This document shows, one piece after another, positions 27,201 through 37,626 of a stretch of 64,000 nucleotides of DNA (the stretch's first letter is position 1; the number at the start of each line of letters is the position of its first letter). The position numbers and the translations under genes are program-made. The stretch covers positions 60,408,578 to 60,472,577 of the forward strand of contig NC_088919.1 of NCBI RefSeq assembly GCF_963576675.1, read 5' to 3'. This stretch comes from Euphorbia lathyris. Taxonomy: Eukaryota > Streptophyta > Magnoliopsida > Malpighiales > Euphorbiaceae. A model generated the notes under the pieces. It was not told the DNA's origin. It searched no databases and saw nothing but the letters and a program-made list of their open reading frames with translations.

Positions 27201-27955
27201 CTGATGTGAAATTCATTGGGAAGCCATAAACAGATGTCAAAATGTTTATAAAACCTTCAATGGTCCACTCGATCGACACACAGTTTAGGTTTGATTCACT
27301 GCAAGAGGAATAGATCAATTCAATTAACAGCCATCAGGCATAAACATTAAATATGTACCACTATGTCAAAAACTTTACAAAGTTGACCAAGTCTAGGCAC
27401 TCAAATTGAAAAAAAACTATATAGTCAAATTTTCTTAGGCAAGAAATTGAAAAGAATCGAAATCTTCTTGGGCCAAAAGATTCCATAAAACATAAAGTTG
27501 CTATTAAAATATTTCAGAGCTCTCAATATGAATGTATGATATACAGAATCTTCAATAGCACTCAACTCAATCATATAACTATAATCTCCACATAAATGAA
27601 AACAATAATAAACGGTATAATCAAGCTTAGGTTGGTTATACACAACTAAATAAAGTGTAGTTTCAAGTTTACCGGAAGCTTCGACTAAGAAGGCCTTTAA
27701 AAAATGAAGAATCCTCTACAAGCCTGTGAACATAAAATTAGAAGTGAAATTTTTTCATAAAGTGAATGATCGAAATGAAAGTACAAAAACTAACATATCT
27801 CGATGCGCTTGAATTTTGACGGTTTGGCAGCTTAGGATCGCTGACAAATCCGAAGAATTGATATCTTGTATAGTAATAAAAGCTTCACTGTTTCCGATTG
27901 GATTGGGCTGAGTGCATGAGAGAGTAACAAAGTCTTCGTCGGAGGATGACGCCAT
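15230..27955 (-). CDS. FBL11: FBL11-like BTB/POZ-LRR protein, copy 2 (complete)
   Basis: Nineteen exons: 27795-27955, 27673-27723, 27178-27298, 26127-26259, 25971-26020, 25418-25506, 25219-25330, 22086-22122, 21832-21983, 20596-21142, 19620-19898, 19135-19280, 18187-18522, 17491-17731, 17221-17276, 16776-16856, 16256-16300, 16113-16181 and 15230-15382. All introns are GT-AG and phases agree throughout, giving 952 codons plus stop. The order is BTB, BACK-like, then leucine-rich repeats to the C-terminus (LKHLRELGLCYC, PNLTKLRLERV, LEDVLLRHN, LLRRLSLDTCD), ending TVVEERL. This matches the layout of Arabidopsis FBL11 as I remember it. A CUL3-adaptor role is a family inference. Intron 7 holds a 2.2-kb Copia element and a 132-bp tandem duplication; intron 18 holds a MULE. 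A LINE sits 102 bp upstream of the ATG, so the native promoter is displaced. The exons look undamaged, but expression is unknown. Confidence 0.88.
15573..15581. repeat. 9-bp target site duplication, left
   Basis: tgaaataag, identical to 16058-16066. Confidence 0.9.
15582..16057. mobile_element. Non-autonomous MULE, 476 bp, in intron 18 of FBL11 copy 2
   Basis: Inverted ends (gggtacattacaacaatggc and a right end finishing gtgtaatttacccc) with perfect 9-bp duplications. Each arm carries several degenerate units of the type tggccactgaactttacac. The ends match the larger element at 8264-9822, so both belong to one family. It lies in the last intron and leaves both splice sites intact. Confidence 0.9.
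16058..16066. repeat. 9-bp target site duplication, right
   Basis: tgaaataag, the partner of 15573-15581. Confidence 0.9.
22402..22512 (-). repeat. 3' LTR of the intronic Copia element
   Basis: Reads TGAAGAAATCC to TATATTCCA on the plus strand. It lacks an internal 71-bp segment present in the 5' LTR. A purine-rich tract (minus GGAGGGGAGGC, about 22516-22526) adjoins it, as expected for the polypurine tract. Confidence 0.85.
22520..23088 (-). pseudogene. Copia reverse transcriptase and RNase H remnant
   Basis: The segment 22862-23088 reads LLTGTSINLIQHVK and IKDMGEVKFFLGIELARS, typical of the reverse transcriptase after its catalytic YVDD. From 22740 down to about 22560 the RNase H tail is readable (MKHVHIDCHIVREHLMEG). 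A SINE fragment at 22742-22855 separates them. Most of the reverse transcriptase is gone. Confidence 0.8.
22742..22855 (-). mobile_element. Au-type SINE fragment, head and middle
   Basis: On the minus strand it starts GAGGGCGAGCCTTGGCGCAA, with A box and B box intact, and continues to GGCTTGCCCAG. The 3' half is missing. It sits inside the Copia element and is therefore a later insertion or a truncated copy. Confidence 0.8.
23194..23382 (-). pseudogene. Copia integrase remnant
   Basis: A 62-codon open piece contains QIRTDNGTEFVNQ, the region around the second catalytic aspartate of the DDE integrase core. The first aspartate and the glutamate region are missing or degraded. Confidence 0.75.
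23385..23640. mobile_element. TRIM-like insertion with short repeats
   Basis: Contains two ctctgatacca-type primer-site complements, one forward primer site (tggtatcagagcc, about 23600-23612), and two copies of tgtcatgaaaccgttttagc. Inverted and direct copies of short LTR-like ends are mixed. It resembles 14771-14934 and is probably a rearranged miniature LTR element between gag and integrase of the Copia remnant. Confidence 0.5.
23640..24110 (-). pseudogene. Copia gag remnant (UBN2-like)
   Basis: Minus-strand reading recovers a gag of the UBN2 type with motifs such as SWIINSLSRELGDVF, ELWKEIEQRYGDSNG and IKRLWDEYAAF. At least one in-frame stop interrupts it. It is followed by the primer site and 5' LTR at 24401-24594. 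Confidence 0.7.
24401..24412 (-). promoter_or_regulatory. Primer binding site (tRNA-iMet type)
   Basis: Minus strand TGGTATCAGAGC directly inside the 5' LTR; complementary to the 3' end of initiator methionine tRNA. Confidence 0.9.
24413..24594 (-). repeat. 5' LTR of the intronic Copia element
   Basis: A 182-bp LTR, TG to CA, with a TATA-like stretch (minus TATATAAAC) near 24478-24486. It keeps the 71 bp that the 3' LTR lost. Confidence 0.85.
24776..25039. repeat. 132-bp tandem duplication in intron 7, copy 2 only
   Basis: The unit beginning aggattttcatgctctttat occurs at 24776-24907 and again at 24908-25039, nearly identical. FBL11 copy 1 has a single unit (about 4890-5022), so the duplication is recent and specific to copy 2. 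Confidence 0.9.
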
Positions 27956-28057
27956 GGAATAGAGTTAGCCGATAGAACATAAATGCATGAGAAAGAAGAG
28001 ACGGAGGCTCGGTGCCGGTGGAGTTCGTCGGAGGATGACAGTGTTCTTTAACTACTA

Positions 28058-28996
28058 CCTATCTGGCAAACGCAGGCTCCGGCAAAGATTCAGACGTTCC
28101 TTTGGCAAGCTGCCCATGGAGCTATCCTTTGTAACTCTGTCCGTGACCGTCGGAGACTTGCAGCTTCGTCATCCTGTGCTCGTTGCCATCTTGAGAAAAC
28201 TGTCCTGCATGTTCTCCGTGACTGTAAAGTGGCTGTATCCGTCTGACACCTGCCAAGTATTTAGCTTCCTTTTTTAGTGATATTAATTTTTGGCTGATAC
28301 TGAATTTGAAAATCATACAGCTGTTAGGAATGTTAAACGGTCGACTCCCTTCTCTTTGATTCAGCAGGTTATTTGGATTCGGTGGCATCCGCCCGATAAA
28401 GGGTGGGTAAAGGTAAATAGAGACGGTGTCCATAAAGGTAATCCCGGATTTGCAACTGTAGGTGGTCTGTTGAGAGATGCGCCGGCGTCTGGCTTGGTGG
28501 ATTTCGAGCAAATATTAGTTACTGGCTTAGCTTTGGGGTATATTTTGGTCTATGTCTAACATAGGACGCTGGTTAAAAAAAAAAAAAAAAAAAAATGGTT
28601 ATCCTAGAAGTAGATTCCCTTACTTTTCTCTATTTGATCACGAATGCACTTGAATCTTATCATTTGTTCGTCTGGTTAATTTCTCGGTGTAGATAGCTCC
28701 GAGATAGAAAATGGATGGTTCTTTTTGGGTATATTTATGGAGAAAGTGACCGTATTGCAAGTTCAATTGATCGGGCTGCTGAATTTTGCAGGTTCAAGTG
28801 ACCTGGGTCATTATGTGTATGATTGACCCTTGTAGATCTCCAGAAGATCCTCTCTAGTGACTATCAGGGCTTGGCTCTAAGCAGAATTATTCGTTCTTAG
28901 TTTTTTGTTTCTGACTTTGTTCTGTTTTTTTTTTTTTTTTTTTTTCTTCTTCTTTTCTATTTCCCGAGTCTTGAGCCTTCCTGTTTATAAAAAAAA
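28058..28996 (+). pseudogene. 5'-truncated L1-type LINE upstream of FBL11 copy 2
   Basis: The borders are fixed by the continuous sequence in copy 1 (about 8190-8213). Reading starts at once in the zinc-binding RT-associated domain (PIWQTQAPAKIQTFLWQAAH, then CARCHLEKTVLHVLRDC; 28058-28250, ending in a stop). The RNase H-like domain follows (IRWHPPDKGWVKVNRDGVHK, from 28377) and decays through frameshifts to about 28790. An internal A run lies at 28575-28595. A terminal A8 at 28989-28996 is the likely tail. The target duplication is short or lost. Confidence 0.82.
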
Positions 28997-29547
28997 TAAC
29001 TAAATGGATAATAATAACTAGTATATTTATGATAATAAATATATTATTATTTTTAGGGATAATATACTAAAATAAGTCTATGGTCTTTAGAAATTATCAA
29101 TTTAGACTTCACAGCATCTTCAACAGTTTCTTAAATTGACTTTTAAGTTTAAATTTAAAGAGGGAGCATGAAAAATCAACTCCAATCACTTCTTAGTGGA
29201 TCCTCAAATCACTAAGAGCTCCTCTATCATTTCTATTAATAGAGAGCCTCTTTCCACCTCTTAGTATCTCTTAATTCATTTTTTATTAATATTTTATTAT
29301 TGAGGAGTCTCTCTCCTCATACTATTGGTAAATATAACAACAATTAATAATTTTAATGATAAATTAATAAATAAAGAAAGAATATAAAGAGTATTATTGG
29401 AAATGATATGTCTTAAATCACTAAGGCCCCTTTTGGTAAGATGTAATGGGCTTCGTAATGGAATGACCATTACAATCAAAGCCCATTACCATGTTTGGTT
29501 GTATGTTGCAAATTTATTGTAATGGAATGAGAAAACCATTAATTAAA

Positions 29548-32500
29548 TCTATACTATATATAATTACGGAAGCAGAGGGAAATGAGAAGAAGTGTTTTAG
29601 AGGTCTTTTTGATGAGTTGTCAACGTAGTAAAAAATCAGATAAAAATATTTAATTAATTAAAAATAAATATTTAATTAATTAAAAATAACAAATTTATAT
29701 TTATAATATATTATATACTATATATAATTACAGAAGCAGAGAGAAATGAGAAGAAGTGTTTTATACTATATATAATTACGGAAGTAGAGAGAAATGAGAA
29801 GAAGTGTTTTAAAAGTCTTTTTGATGAGTTGTCAACGTAGTAAAAAATCTGATTAAAAATATTTATTTAATTAAAAATAAATATTTAATTAAGTAAAAAT
29901 AACAAATTTATATTTATAATATATCTATACTATATATAATTACGGAAGCAGAGAGAAATGAGAAGAGGTGTTTTAGAGGTCTTTTTAATGAATTGTCAAC
30001 GTAGTAAAAACTCAGATTAAAAATATTTAATTAATTAAAAATAAATATTTAATTAATTAAAAATAACAAATTTATATTTATAATATATTAAATAATTACT
30101 AGCCTATTAATTAAAATAATAAAAGAAAGCAAGAGTTACGGGAAGATGAAAAAACACAAAGCAAAGGAAATACAAAAGTCACAAATAAACTTCTATATAA
30201 AGCATGATAGATAGTATTCTACCATTATATTCATTGGCCACGATAGATAGTATTATATTTCTGAAGGTAAATATTCGATTTTTTTTTTCATATGTTGGAG
30301 TTATTTTGTTTTCAATTATTTTGTTGTTTTATTTTTATTAAACAATAGTTGTTATAGTTTCATCTTTCAGATTCATTTCTGTTGTTACCCAGGTTCTATA
30401 CCTCTCGTTATCTTATCCATGTTTTCTTTTTATTTGTCTTTTTTTTTCCAAACCGATAGCTTCAATTGAAGAAATCCAACAGAAATAGAAGATGCATGAA
30501 CAATTAAAACCGGAAAACACAAAAGTGTCAAAAATTACAAGAAATTCTTATGTTTCTCAAGGTAATTATTCGATTTTTTTTCATATGTTGTAGTTATTTT
30601 TGTTTTCAATTGTGTTGTTGTTTTCTTTTTATTAAACAATAGTTGTTATAGTTTCATTTTTTAGAGATGAAATTCTATTTCTGTCGTTACCTAGGTTCCA
30701 TATCTCTCGCTACCTTATCCATGTTTTCTTTTTTATTTGTCTTTTTTTTTCAAAATGGCTAAAATAAAGATTTTGTAAATTTGTATTCTTTTTTAGTATA
30801 TGTTGCTAGGTGTTATCGTTTCGATTGCTAACTCTTAACTAAAATTTAGATTTTCGGCTTTATATGAACTTAATTTTTGACTTTTTCAATTGTGCTGTTG
30901 TTTTATTTTTATTAACAATTGTTGTTATAGTTTCATCTTTTAGAGATGAAATTCCATTTCTGTCGTTATCCAGATTTCATACCTCTCGCTACCTTATCCA
31001 TGTTTTTTTTTTATTTATTTATTTTTCAAAATGACTAAAATAAAGATTTTGTATATTTGCATTCTTTTTTAGTATATGTTCCTAGGTGTTATCGTTTTGA
31101 TTGTTAACTCTAACTAAAATTTAGATTTTCGGGTTTTATGAACTTAATTTTTAGTTTTAATTGAAGTTAGATTAATTTTTCTAATTCGGAACATGTTGAA
31201 ATCCACTCATTTTTTTAGTTTGAGTTTAGCTAATTGATATGGATTGTATTTTTTTATTTTTATGCATTTTGGTGTAAATAGATATAAAGTTTCACACGAT
31301 AATTGTTCATTGAAGTTTGAGACATATTAAATAAAATATTAAAGAGATATTGGAATATTATACTTACAATGAAGTTTATTTTAATATAAATTATGTTATA
31401 TTATTATTATTATTATTATCAAGAAGTTATTTTTTTCCAATTTTCTAGACAAGGAGATTGTAAGCGTCTAATACGTTTGATAAGATGTCTATTCTTGAAG
31501 AATGTGGATTATGCTAGATACGAATTCAAAATCAAGGTAAATAAAAATAAATTTTGATGCTCAAAATCCTAAAAATCCTAAAAATGTACATTAATTATGG
31601 ATATTGAGATAATTGCTTTTGCAACATTGGCTTATATAATTTTTAACTATTAAATTATGGTTCGTACAAAATTGTTAGTATTTCAAGAGTTTTTAACTGA
31701 TGAAAATGAAATATGATCATAGGACAAATTATTGAAAAATATTAATTAAGAAAATATTATTATTTGAATCTCTTAAAATTCTCAAATGTTGAGCATAATG
31801 ATTCTAATTAATATAATTAATTTCACATATTAATTATAAAACGTTTTTTACTGAGTGGTTACAATTACGATTTAATTCTATTTAACTAAAATTAATTTAT
31901 GGACTTAATACTTCATTAAGAAAAAATAAAATGTTTAATTAATGGGAAAAAAATATTTTCACTCACATCTTTATACGCTTATGTCTCGACATTCTCACTT
32001 ATTTTCAAAAAAAAAAAAACCGAGAGGTAGATGGTTCTCTCCTAATTATCTTTTTCGTCCCTTCATTTTTTTTTTCAATTCTTTTGTTTAGGAGCGGCCT
32101 CTTGCCAAATAAATTGGCAAGGAAAGGTTTGCCCCCAGTACACCCTTGTGGTGGGACCCACGCATAGTGCGACCGTGCTGCCTTTTTTTTCTTACTTACA
32201 AAATTCAAGAATATATAATTATTAGAAAATATTAATGAAGTCAAATAAATGATATCTGCGAGTATGACTGATATTCTATATAGTGAAAGAATGATAAACA
32301 AATTGATTGAATGTCTTGATGAGATATTACAAGATAAAAATAAGAGAAATCATCATCTTAAACTGATTCAATTAGATATATTGGGTTATTGTAGCAGGAC
32401 GAATAATTGAATTCGAATAATTGGTGATCATGAAATTCCATCAACCAAAATAATTATCATCAAGATGAATTTGTGACTAATTCTTACGAATTTTATTTTT

Positions 32501-33186
32501 TTATATGTAACATATTGAATTGAGAAAATTTCTTCATATGCAACATTAGAAAAGTATTGATTTTAATAGTTTATAGAATAATATAGATTGTAACATAGAT
32601 TGTAATTCTTACGGATTTTATTTTTTTTATATGTAACATATTGAATTGATAAAATTTCTTCATGTTGCTTCCATTTTAACATAGATTGTAATTCTTTTGT
32701 ATCGTAGGTATAATATTTAATTTTAATTATAGTTTAATTCAATTTTTGTTTAACCTATATTGTAATTCTTTTGTATCGTAAGTATAATATTTAATTTTAA
32801 TTATACTTTAATTCAATTTTTGGTTTTTTATTATATTCTAATATATTTCTTAATTAATCTGCTATTTTATTATTATTGTTTCACAAAATATTTGGAATAT
32901 GAAAATATATTAAAATTTCTAAAAAGTACAAATCATTAAATTTTGTAAAATTAAATAAATCATTCATCTTTAGTTAAAATTCTATAAAAAAAAGTAGTCA
33001 ATTATTTTTAAAATTAATTTAATTTGAATTATCATTAAAAAATATATATTAATTTCAAATATACATAATATAATTTTTTTTCATAGCATGATCTAAAATT
33101 ATTTAAAAATAAATATGTAAATTTATTTATTTATCTAAATTATATAAAAGTTTCATACCCCGTGCATCGCACGGGTTTTCGACTAG
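29548..33186 (+). mobile_element. Helitron A (non-autonomous)
   Basis: It begins TCTATACTATATATAATTAC after an A and ends CTAG (33183-33186) before a T, with the hairpin cccgtgcatcgcacggg at 33159-33175 just upstream. These are the Helitron hallmarks (5' TC, 3' hairpin then CTRR, insertion between A and T). The head motif is repeated near 29708, 29763 and 29923. The interior is AT-rich with no Rep/helicase frame. It carries a SINE at 32090-32190 that Helitron B lacks. Confidence 0.82.
32090..32190 (+). mobile_element. Au-type SINE, 5'-truncated, inside Helitron A
   Basis: Starts at taggagcggcctcttgcc, contains the inverted motif ttgccaaataaattggcaa, then gtacacccttgtggtgggac, and ends in a T run. 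The tRNA-like head and part of the 3' half are missing. Helitron B has the empty site near 35021. Confidence 0.8.
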
Positions 33187-35936
33187 TTATATATAATTAC
33201 GGAAGCAGAGAGAAATGAGAAGAAGTGTTTTAGAGGTCTTTTTGATGAGTTGTCAACGTAGTAAAAAATCAGATTAAAAATATTTAATTAATTAAAAATA
33301 AATATTTAATTAATTAAAAATAACAAATTTATATTTATAATATATTAAATAATTACTAGCCTATTAATTAAAATAATAAAAGAAAGCAAGAGTTACGGGA
33401 AGATGAACAAACACAAAGCAAATGAAATCCAAAAGTCACAAATAAACTTCTATATAAAGCATGATAGATAGTATTCCACCATTATATTCATTGGTCACGA
33501 TAGATAATATTATATTTCTGAAGGTAAATATTCGATTTTTTTCATATGTTGTAGTTATTTTGTTCTCAATATGTTGTAGTTATTTTGTTCTCAATATGTT
33601 GTAGTTATATTTCTGTTGTTACCTAGGTTCTATACCTCTCGCTATCTTATCCATGTTTTTTTTATTTGTCTTTTTTTTCCAAACTGATAGCTTCAATTGA
33701 AGAAATCCGACAAAAATAGAAGATGCATGAACAACTAAAACCGGAAAACACAAAATTGTCAAAAATTACAAGAAATTCTTATGTTTCTCAAGGTAATTAT
33801 TCGATTTTTTCATATGTTGTAGTTATTTTTGTTCTCAATTGTGTTTTTGTTTTCTTTTTATTAAACAATAGTTGTTATAGTTTCATTTTTCAGAGATAAA
33901 ATTCCATTTCTGTCGTTACTCAGGTTCCATACCTCTCGCTACCTTATCCATGTTTTTTTTATTTGTCTTATTTTCCAAAATGACTAAAATAAAGATTTTG
34001 TAAATTTGCATTCTTTTTTAGTATATGTTCCTAGGTGTTATCGTTTCGATTGCTAACTCTTAACTAAAATTTAGATTTTCGGCTTTTATATGAACTATGA
34101 ACTCAATTTTTAGTTTTAATTGAAGTTAGATTAATTTTTCTAATTCGGAACATGTTGAAATTCACTCATTTTTTTAGTTTGAGTTTAGCTAATTGATATG
34201 GATTGTATTTTTTTTATTTTTATGCATTTTGGTACAAATAGATATAAAGTTTCACACGATAGTTGTTCATTGAAGTTTGAGACTTATTAAAGAGATATTG
34301 GAATATTATACTTAGAACGAAGTTTATTTTAATATAAATTAATATATTATTATTATTATTATCAAGAAGTTATTTTTTCCCAATTTTCTAGACAAGGAGA
34401 TTTTAAGCGTCTAATACGCTTGATAAGATATTTATTCTTGAAGAATGTGGATTATGCTAGATACGAATTCAAAATCAAGGTAAATAAAAATAAATTTTGA
34501 TGCTCAAAATCCTAAAAATGTACATTAATTATGGATATTTAGATAATTGCTTTTGCAACATTGGCTTATATAATTTTTAACTATTATATTATGGTTCATA
34601 CAAAATTGTTAGTATTTCAAGAGTTTTTAACAGATGAAAATGAAATATGATCATAGGACAAATTATTGAAAAATATTAATTAAGAAAATATTATTATTTG
34701 AATCTCTTCAAATTCTCAAATATTGAGCATAATGATTCTAATTAATATAATTAATTTCACATAATAATTATAAAACGGTTTTTTTTGGTACTGAGTGGTT
34801 ACAATTACGATTTAATTCTATTTAACTAAAATTAATTTATAGACTTAATACTTCATTAAGAAAAAATAAAATGTTTAATTAATGGGCAAAAAATATTTTC
34901 ACTCTCCTCTTTGTATACTTATGTCTCGACATTCTCTCTTATTTTCAAAAAGAAAAAAAACCCGAGATGGTTCTCTCCTAATTATCTTTTTCGTCCCTTC
35001 ATTTTTTTTTCAATTCTTTTGTTTGTTTTTCTTACTTAAAAATTCAAATATATATATATAATTATTATAAAATATTAATGAAATCAAATAAGTAATATTT
35101 GAGAGTGTGGCTGATATTCTATATAGTGAAAGAATGAAGAACAAATTGATCGAATGTTTTGATGATATATTACGAGATGAAAATAGGAGAAATCATCATC
35201 TTAAACTGATTCAATTAGATATATTAGGTTATTATAGCAGAATGAATAATTGAATTCGAATACTTGGTGATCATGAAATTCCATCAACCAAAATAATTAT
35301 CATCAAGATGAATTAGATATATTAGGTTATTACGATTTTTTTTATATGTAACATATTGAATTGATAAAGTTTCTTCAAATGCAACATTAGAAAAGTATTG
35401 ATTGTAATAGTTTATAGAATAATATATTAATGTTGCTTCCATTTTAACATAGATTGTAATTCTTTTGTATCATAGATATAATATTTAATTTTAATTGTAG
35501 TTTAATTCAAAAAATTTAACCTATATTGTAATTCTTTTGTATCGTAAATATAATATTTAATTTTAATTATAGTTTAATTCAATTTTTAGTTTTTTTTATT
35601 ATATTCTAATATATTTCTTAATTAATCTTCTATTTTATTATTATTGTTTTATAGAATATTTGGAATATGAAAATGTATTAAAATTCCTAAAAAGTACAAA
35701 TCATTGAATTTTGTAAAAATAAATAAATCATTCTTCTTTAGTTAAAATTCTATAAAAAAAAGGTAGTCAATTATTTTTAAAATTAATTTAATTTGAATTA
35801 TCATTAAAATATATATATTAATTTCAAATATACATAGCATGATATAAAATTACTTAAAAGTAAATATGTCAATTTATTTATTTATCTAAACTATATAAAA
35901 GTTCCATACCCCGTGCATCGCACGGGTTTTCGACTA
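33187..35936 (+). mobile_element. Helitron B, abutting Helitron A
   Basis: It begins at the base after Helitron A's CTAG with ttatatataattacggaagc, missing a few bases of the canonical head. It ends CTAG at 35933-35936 with the same hairpin at 35910-35926. Internal sequence follows Helitron A closely, minus the SINE and some short tracts, so the two are family members in head-to-tail array. No coding capacity seen. Confidence 0.8.
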
Positions 35937-36895
35937 GTTTTGTTTAATAACTGTTGTAATTCCCATTACATAGAAAAATGATTTGAATTCTCATTACATC
36001 CAAAGCATGTAATTGTAATTCCTATTTTTAAAGCTCAATCTAGCCTCTCGTTTATCAAATCCCACATCTTATCATTATTAAAAAATACAAAAAGAGAAAA
36101 ACATGAAAAATTGAAAACGAAAAAAAATGCAAAAAATGAAAAAATAACGGGAAATCGGAAAAAAAAAACAAAAACCGGTGAAAATGTTGAATATGGAAAC
36201 AAAAAACGAAAAACTATTCATTAATTTATTGGTTTCAGTTAATATAATTTTGTATTTGATTTCGATTCAATTTTTTTTTTTCGTGTTTTATGATTTTCAC
36301 GTTTTTCTCATTTTTCATGTTGTTCGTTTATTATAATTATGTAAATAAAAATTTATAATTATATTTAATTAGGAAAACATAAGTATTATAATGGTCATTA
36401 CATCCTATCATTTTATTTTTATTTGTCAACCAAACATTGTAATAGAATCATCATTCCATTACATTACATTACAAATTTGATTACATTACAACTTTGATTA
36501 CATTACATTGCATTACGGCATACCAAACGGACCCTAAGAGTCAATTATTTATATTATTTTTAGGGAGTGAACTAAGAGTCTTTCGGAGATGCTCTTACAA
36601 AATAGCATCAATATAAGGTTAACGTTTAACAAATGCATCAATTTTAGGCTTCAATAATGAAATGTGACATGTCCTTCATATTATTTCATGAAGTTCTATC
36701 AATAGTAAATGGAGAAAGAAATCATAACTTAATGGAGTAATATGAATGATGTGTCACGTTCCGTTATTAAGGCTCAAATTGGTACATTTTTTAAACATTA
36801 AGCCTATATTGGAGTTATTTTATACGTAGAGTTTAAATTGATACTTCCCCCAAAAAACCATAGGCTTATTTTGGTACCTTATCTCTTATTTTTAG

Positions 36896-37323
36896 AGATA
36901 AAGTACAAATTTGCGCCTTTCATTTTTTTAGAAGTGCAGATATCACTAATATTAGGATAGTTTTACTTAACAGAAAATTTGAATGAACTGGTTTGATCGT
37001 TATTTTACTGCCTCATCAGACATTCTAAACAAATTTATCAATAAACTGAAATAATTTTGTGTACTTTGATAGATTGCTTATCACTATGTTAAAACATAGT
37101 GAACATTTTAGGCAATTTTTCGTGATTACAAAAACTTATATACTGTTATTTTGGTAAATTTTTTACAACTGTATTAGTAACAAAATAAATATATTACACA
37201 AAATTGATGGTTGGAAGGTTCATTTGACAGTAAAATAACGAGTCTAATAACAATAAACAAGCTTGTTCCAATTTTCTGTTAAGTATGAATAAATTTTGTT
37301 CAAAAAAAGTATGAATAAAATTA
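36896..37323. other. Spacer before the Gypsy element
   Basis: AT-rich sequence between the nest of DNA elements and the Gypsy target site. Short open frames only; nothing recognised. Confidence 0.5.
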
Positions 37324-37328
37324 GTCTT

Positions 37329-37626
37329 TGTCAGACCCGATTCAAAATAGAATCGGATATGACAGTGAGACATTACCACAGACGTGAACGAGTCGGAAGT
37401 AACATCTCACAATCAAATGTTAAGAATTACAAATCTTGTTTGAACTTAAAAACATTTTCTACATATACTTTTACATTTGTAAAAGGTTGAAAATCATTTA
37501 TAATTTCCAATTACGAATCCTTTTCTCGTGCGTTTGACCAAAACGAGTTTGAAACATAGAAAATTACTCCAATTCTAACATGTTAACTTTTAATTTTCCT
37601 AATCTCATAAATTAACACCATAATTG
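37329..37626 (-). repeat. Truncated 3' LTR of the Gypsy element
   Basis: Aligns with 54201-54498. At 37626 the sequence jumps directly into integrase, so an internal deletion removed roughly 1.9 kb of LTR and the integrase core. Confidence 0.88.

Larger units (their letters stand above)
29425..36534. mobile_element. Third layer: PIF/Harbinger-type element
   Basis: The left end ggccccttttggtaagatgt and the complement of the right end (gggtccgtttggtatgcc) form inverted termini. TAA flanks both ends (29422-29424 and 36535-36537), the 3-bp duplication of this superfamily. Subterminal attacaatg-type repeats occur near both ends. No transposase is seen; most of the length is two Helitrons. Confidence 0.68.
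29113..36593. mobile_element. Second layer: element with agcatct-type inverted ends
   Basis: The left end agcatcttcaacagtttctt pairs with the complement of the right end (agcatctccgaaagactctt). FBL11 copy 1 (near 9927) is uninterrupted, confirming insertion in copy 2 only. The target duplication could not be resolved, so the superfamily stays open. Excluding the inner layer it is roughly 370 bp. Confidence 0.6.
18163..36757. repeat. Segmental tandem duplication, right unit (matching part)
   Basis: Direct-orientation counterpart of 1-10079. It is longer because it gained a Copia element (22402-24594), a LINE (28058-28996) and a nested block (about 29113-36593). Base 18163 aligns with the left edge of the window, so the duplicated unit also extends left of base 1. 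The part of copy 2 at 15230-18162 should have its partner there. Confidence 0.85.
29057..36885. mobile_element. Foldback element with 10-bp flanking repeat, outermost layer of nest
   Basis: Arms of about 250 bp are inverted copies: the left starts near gataatatactaaaataag and the right is the complement of gataaggtaccaaaataagc. The direct repeat ttatttttag flanks them at 29047-29056 and 36886-36895, suggesting a Mutator-like insertion. A truncated copy at 9824-10079 shows it predates the gene duplication. The left arm is split by the next layer at about 29113-36593. Confidence 0.68.

Noticed and set aside
28575..28595. A-run taken as the 3' tail of the upstream LINE
   Set aside because: RNase H-like sequence continues beyond it to about 28790; the A8 at 28989-28996, confirmed by the empty site in copy 1, is the better end.
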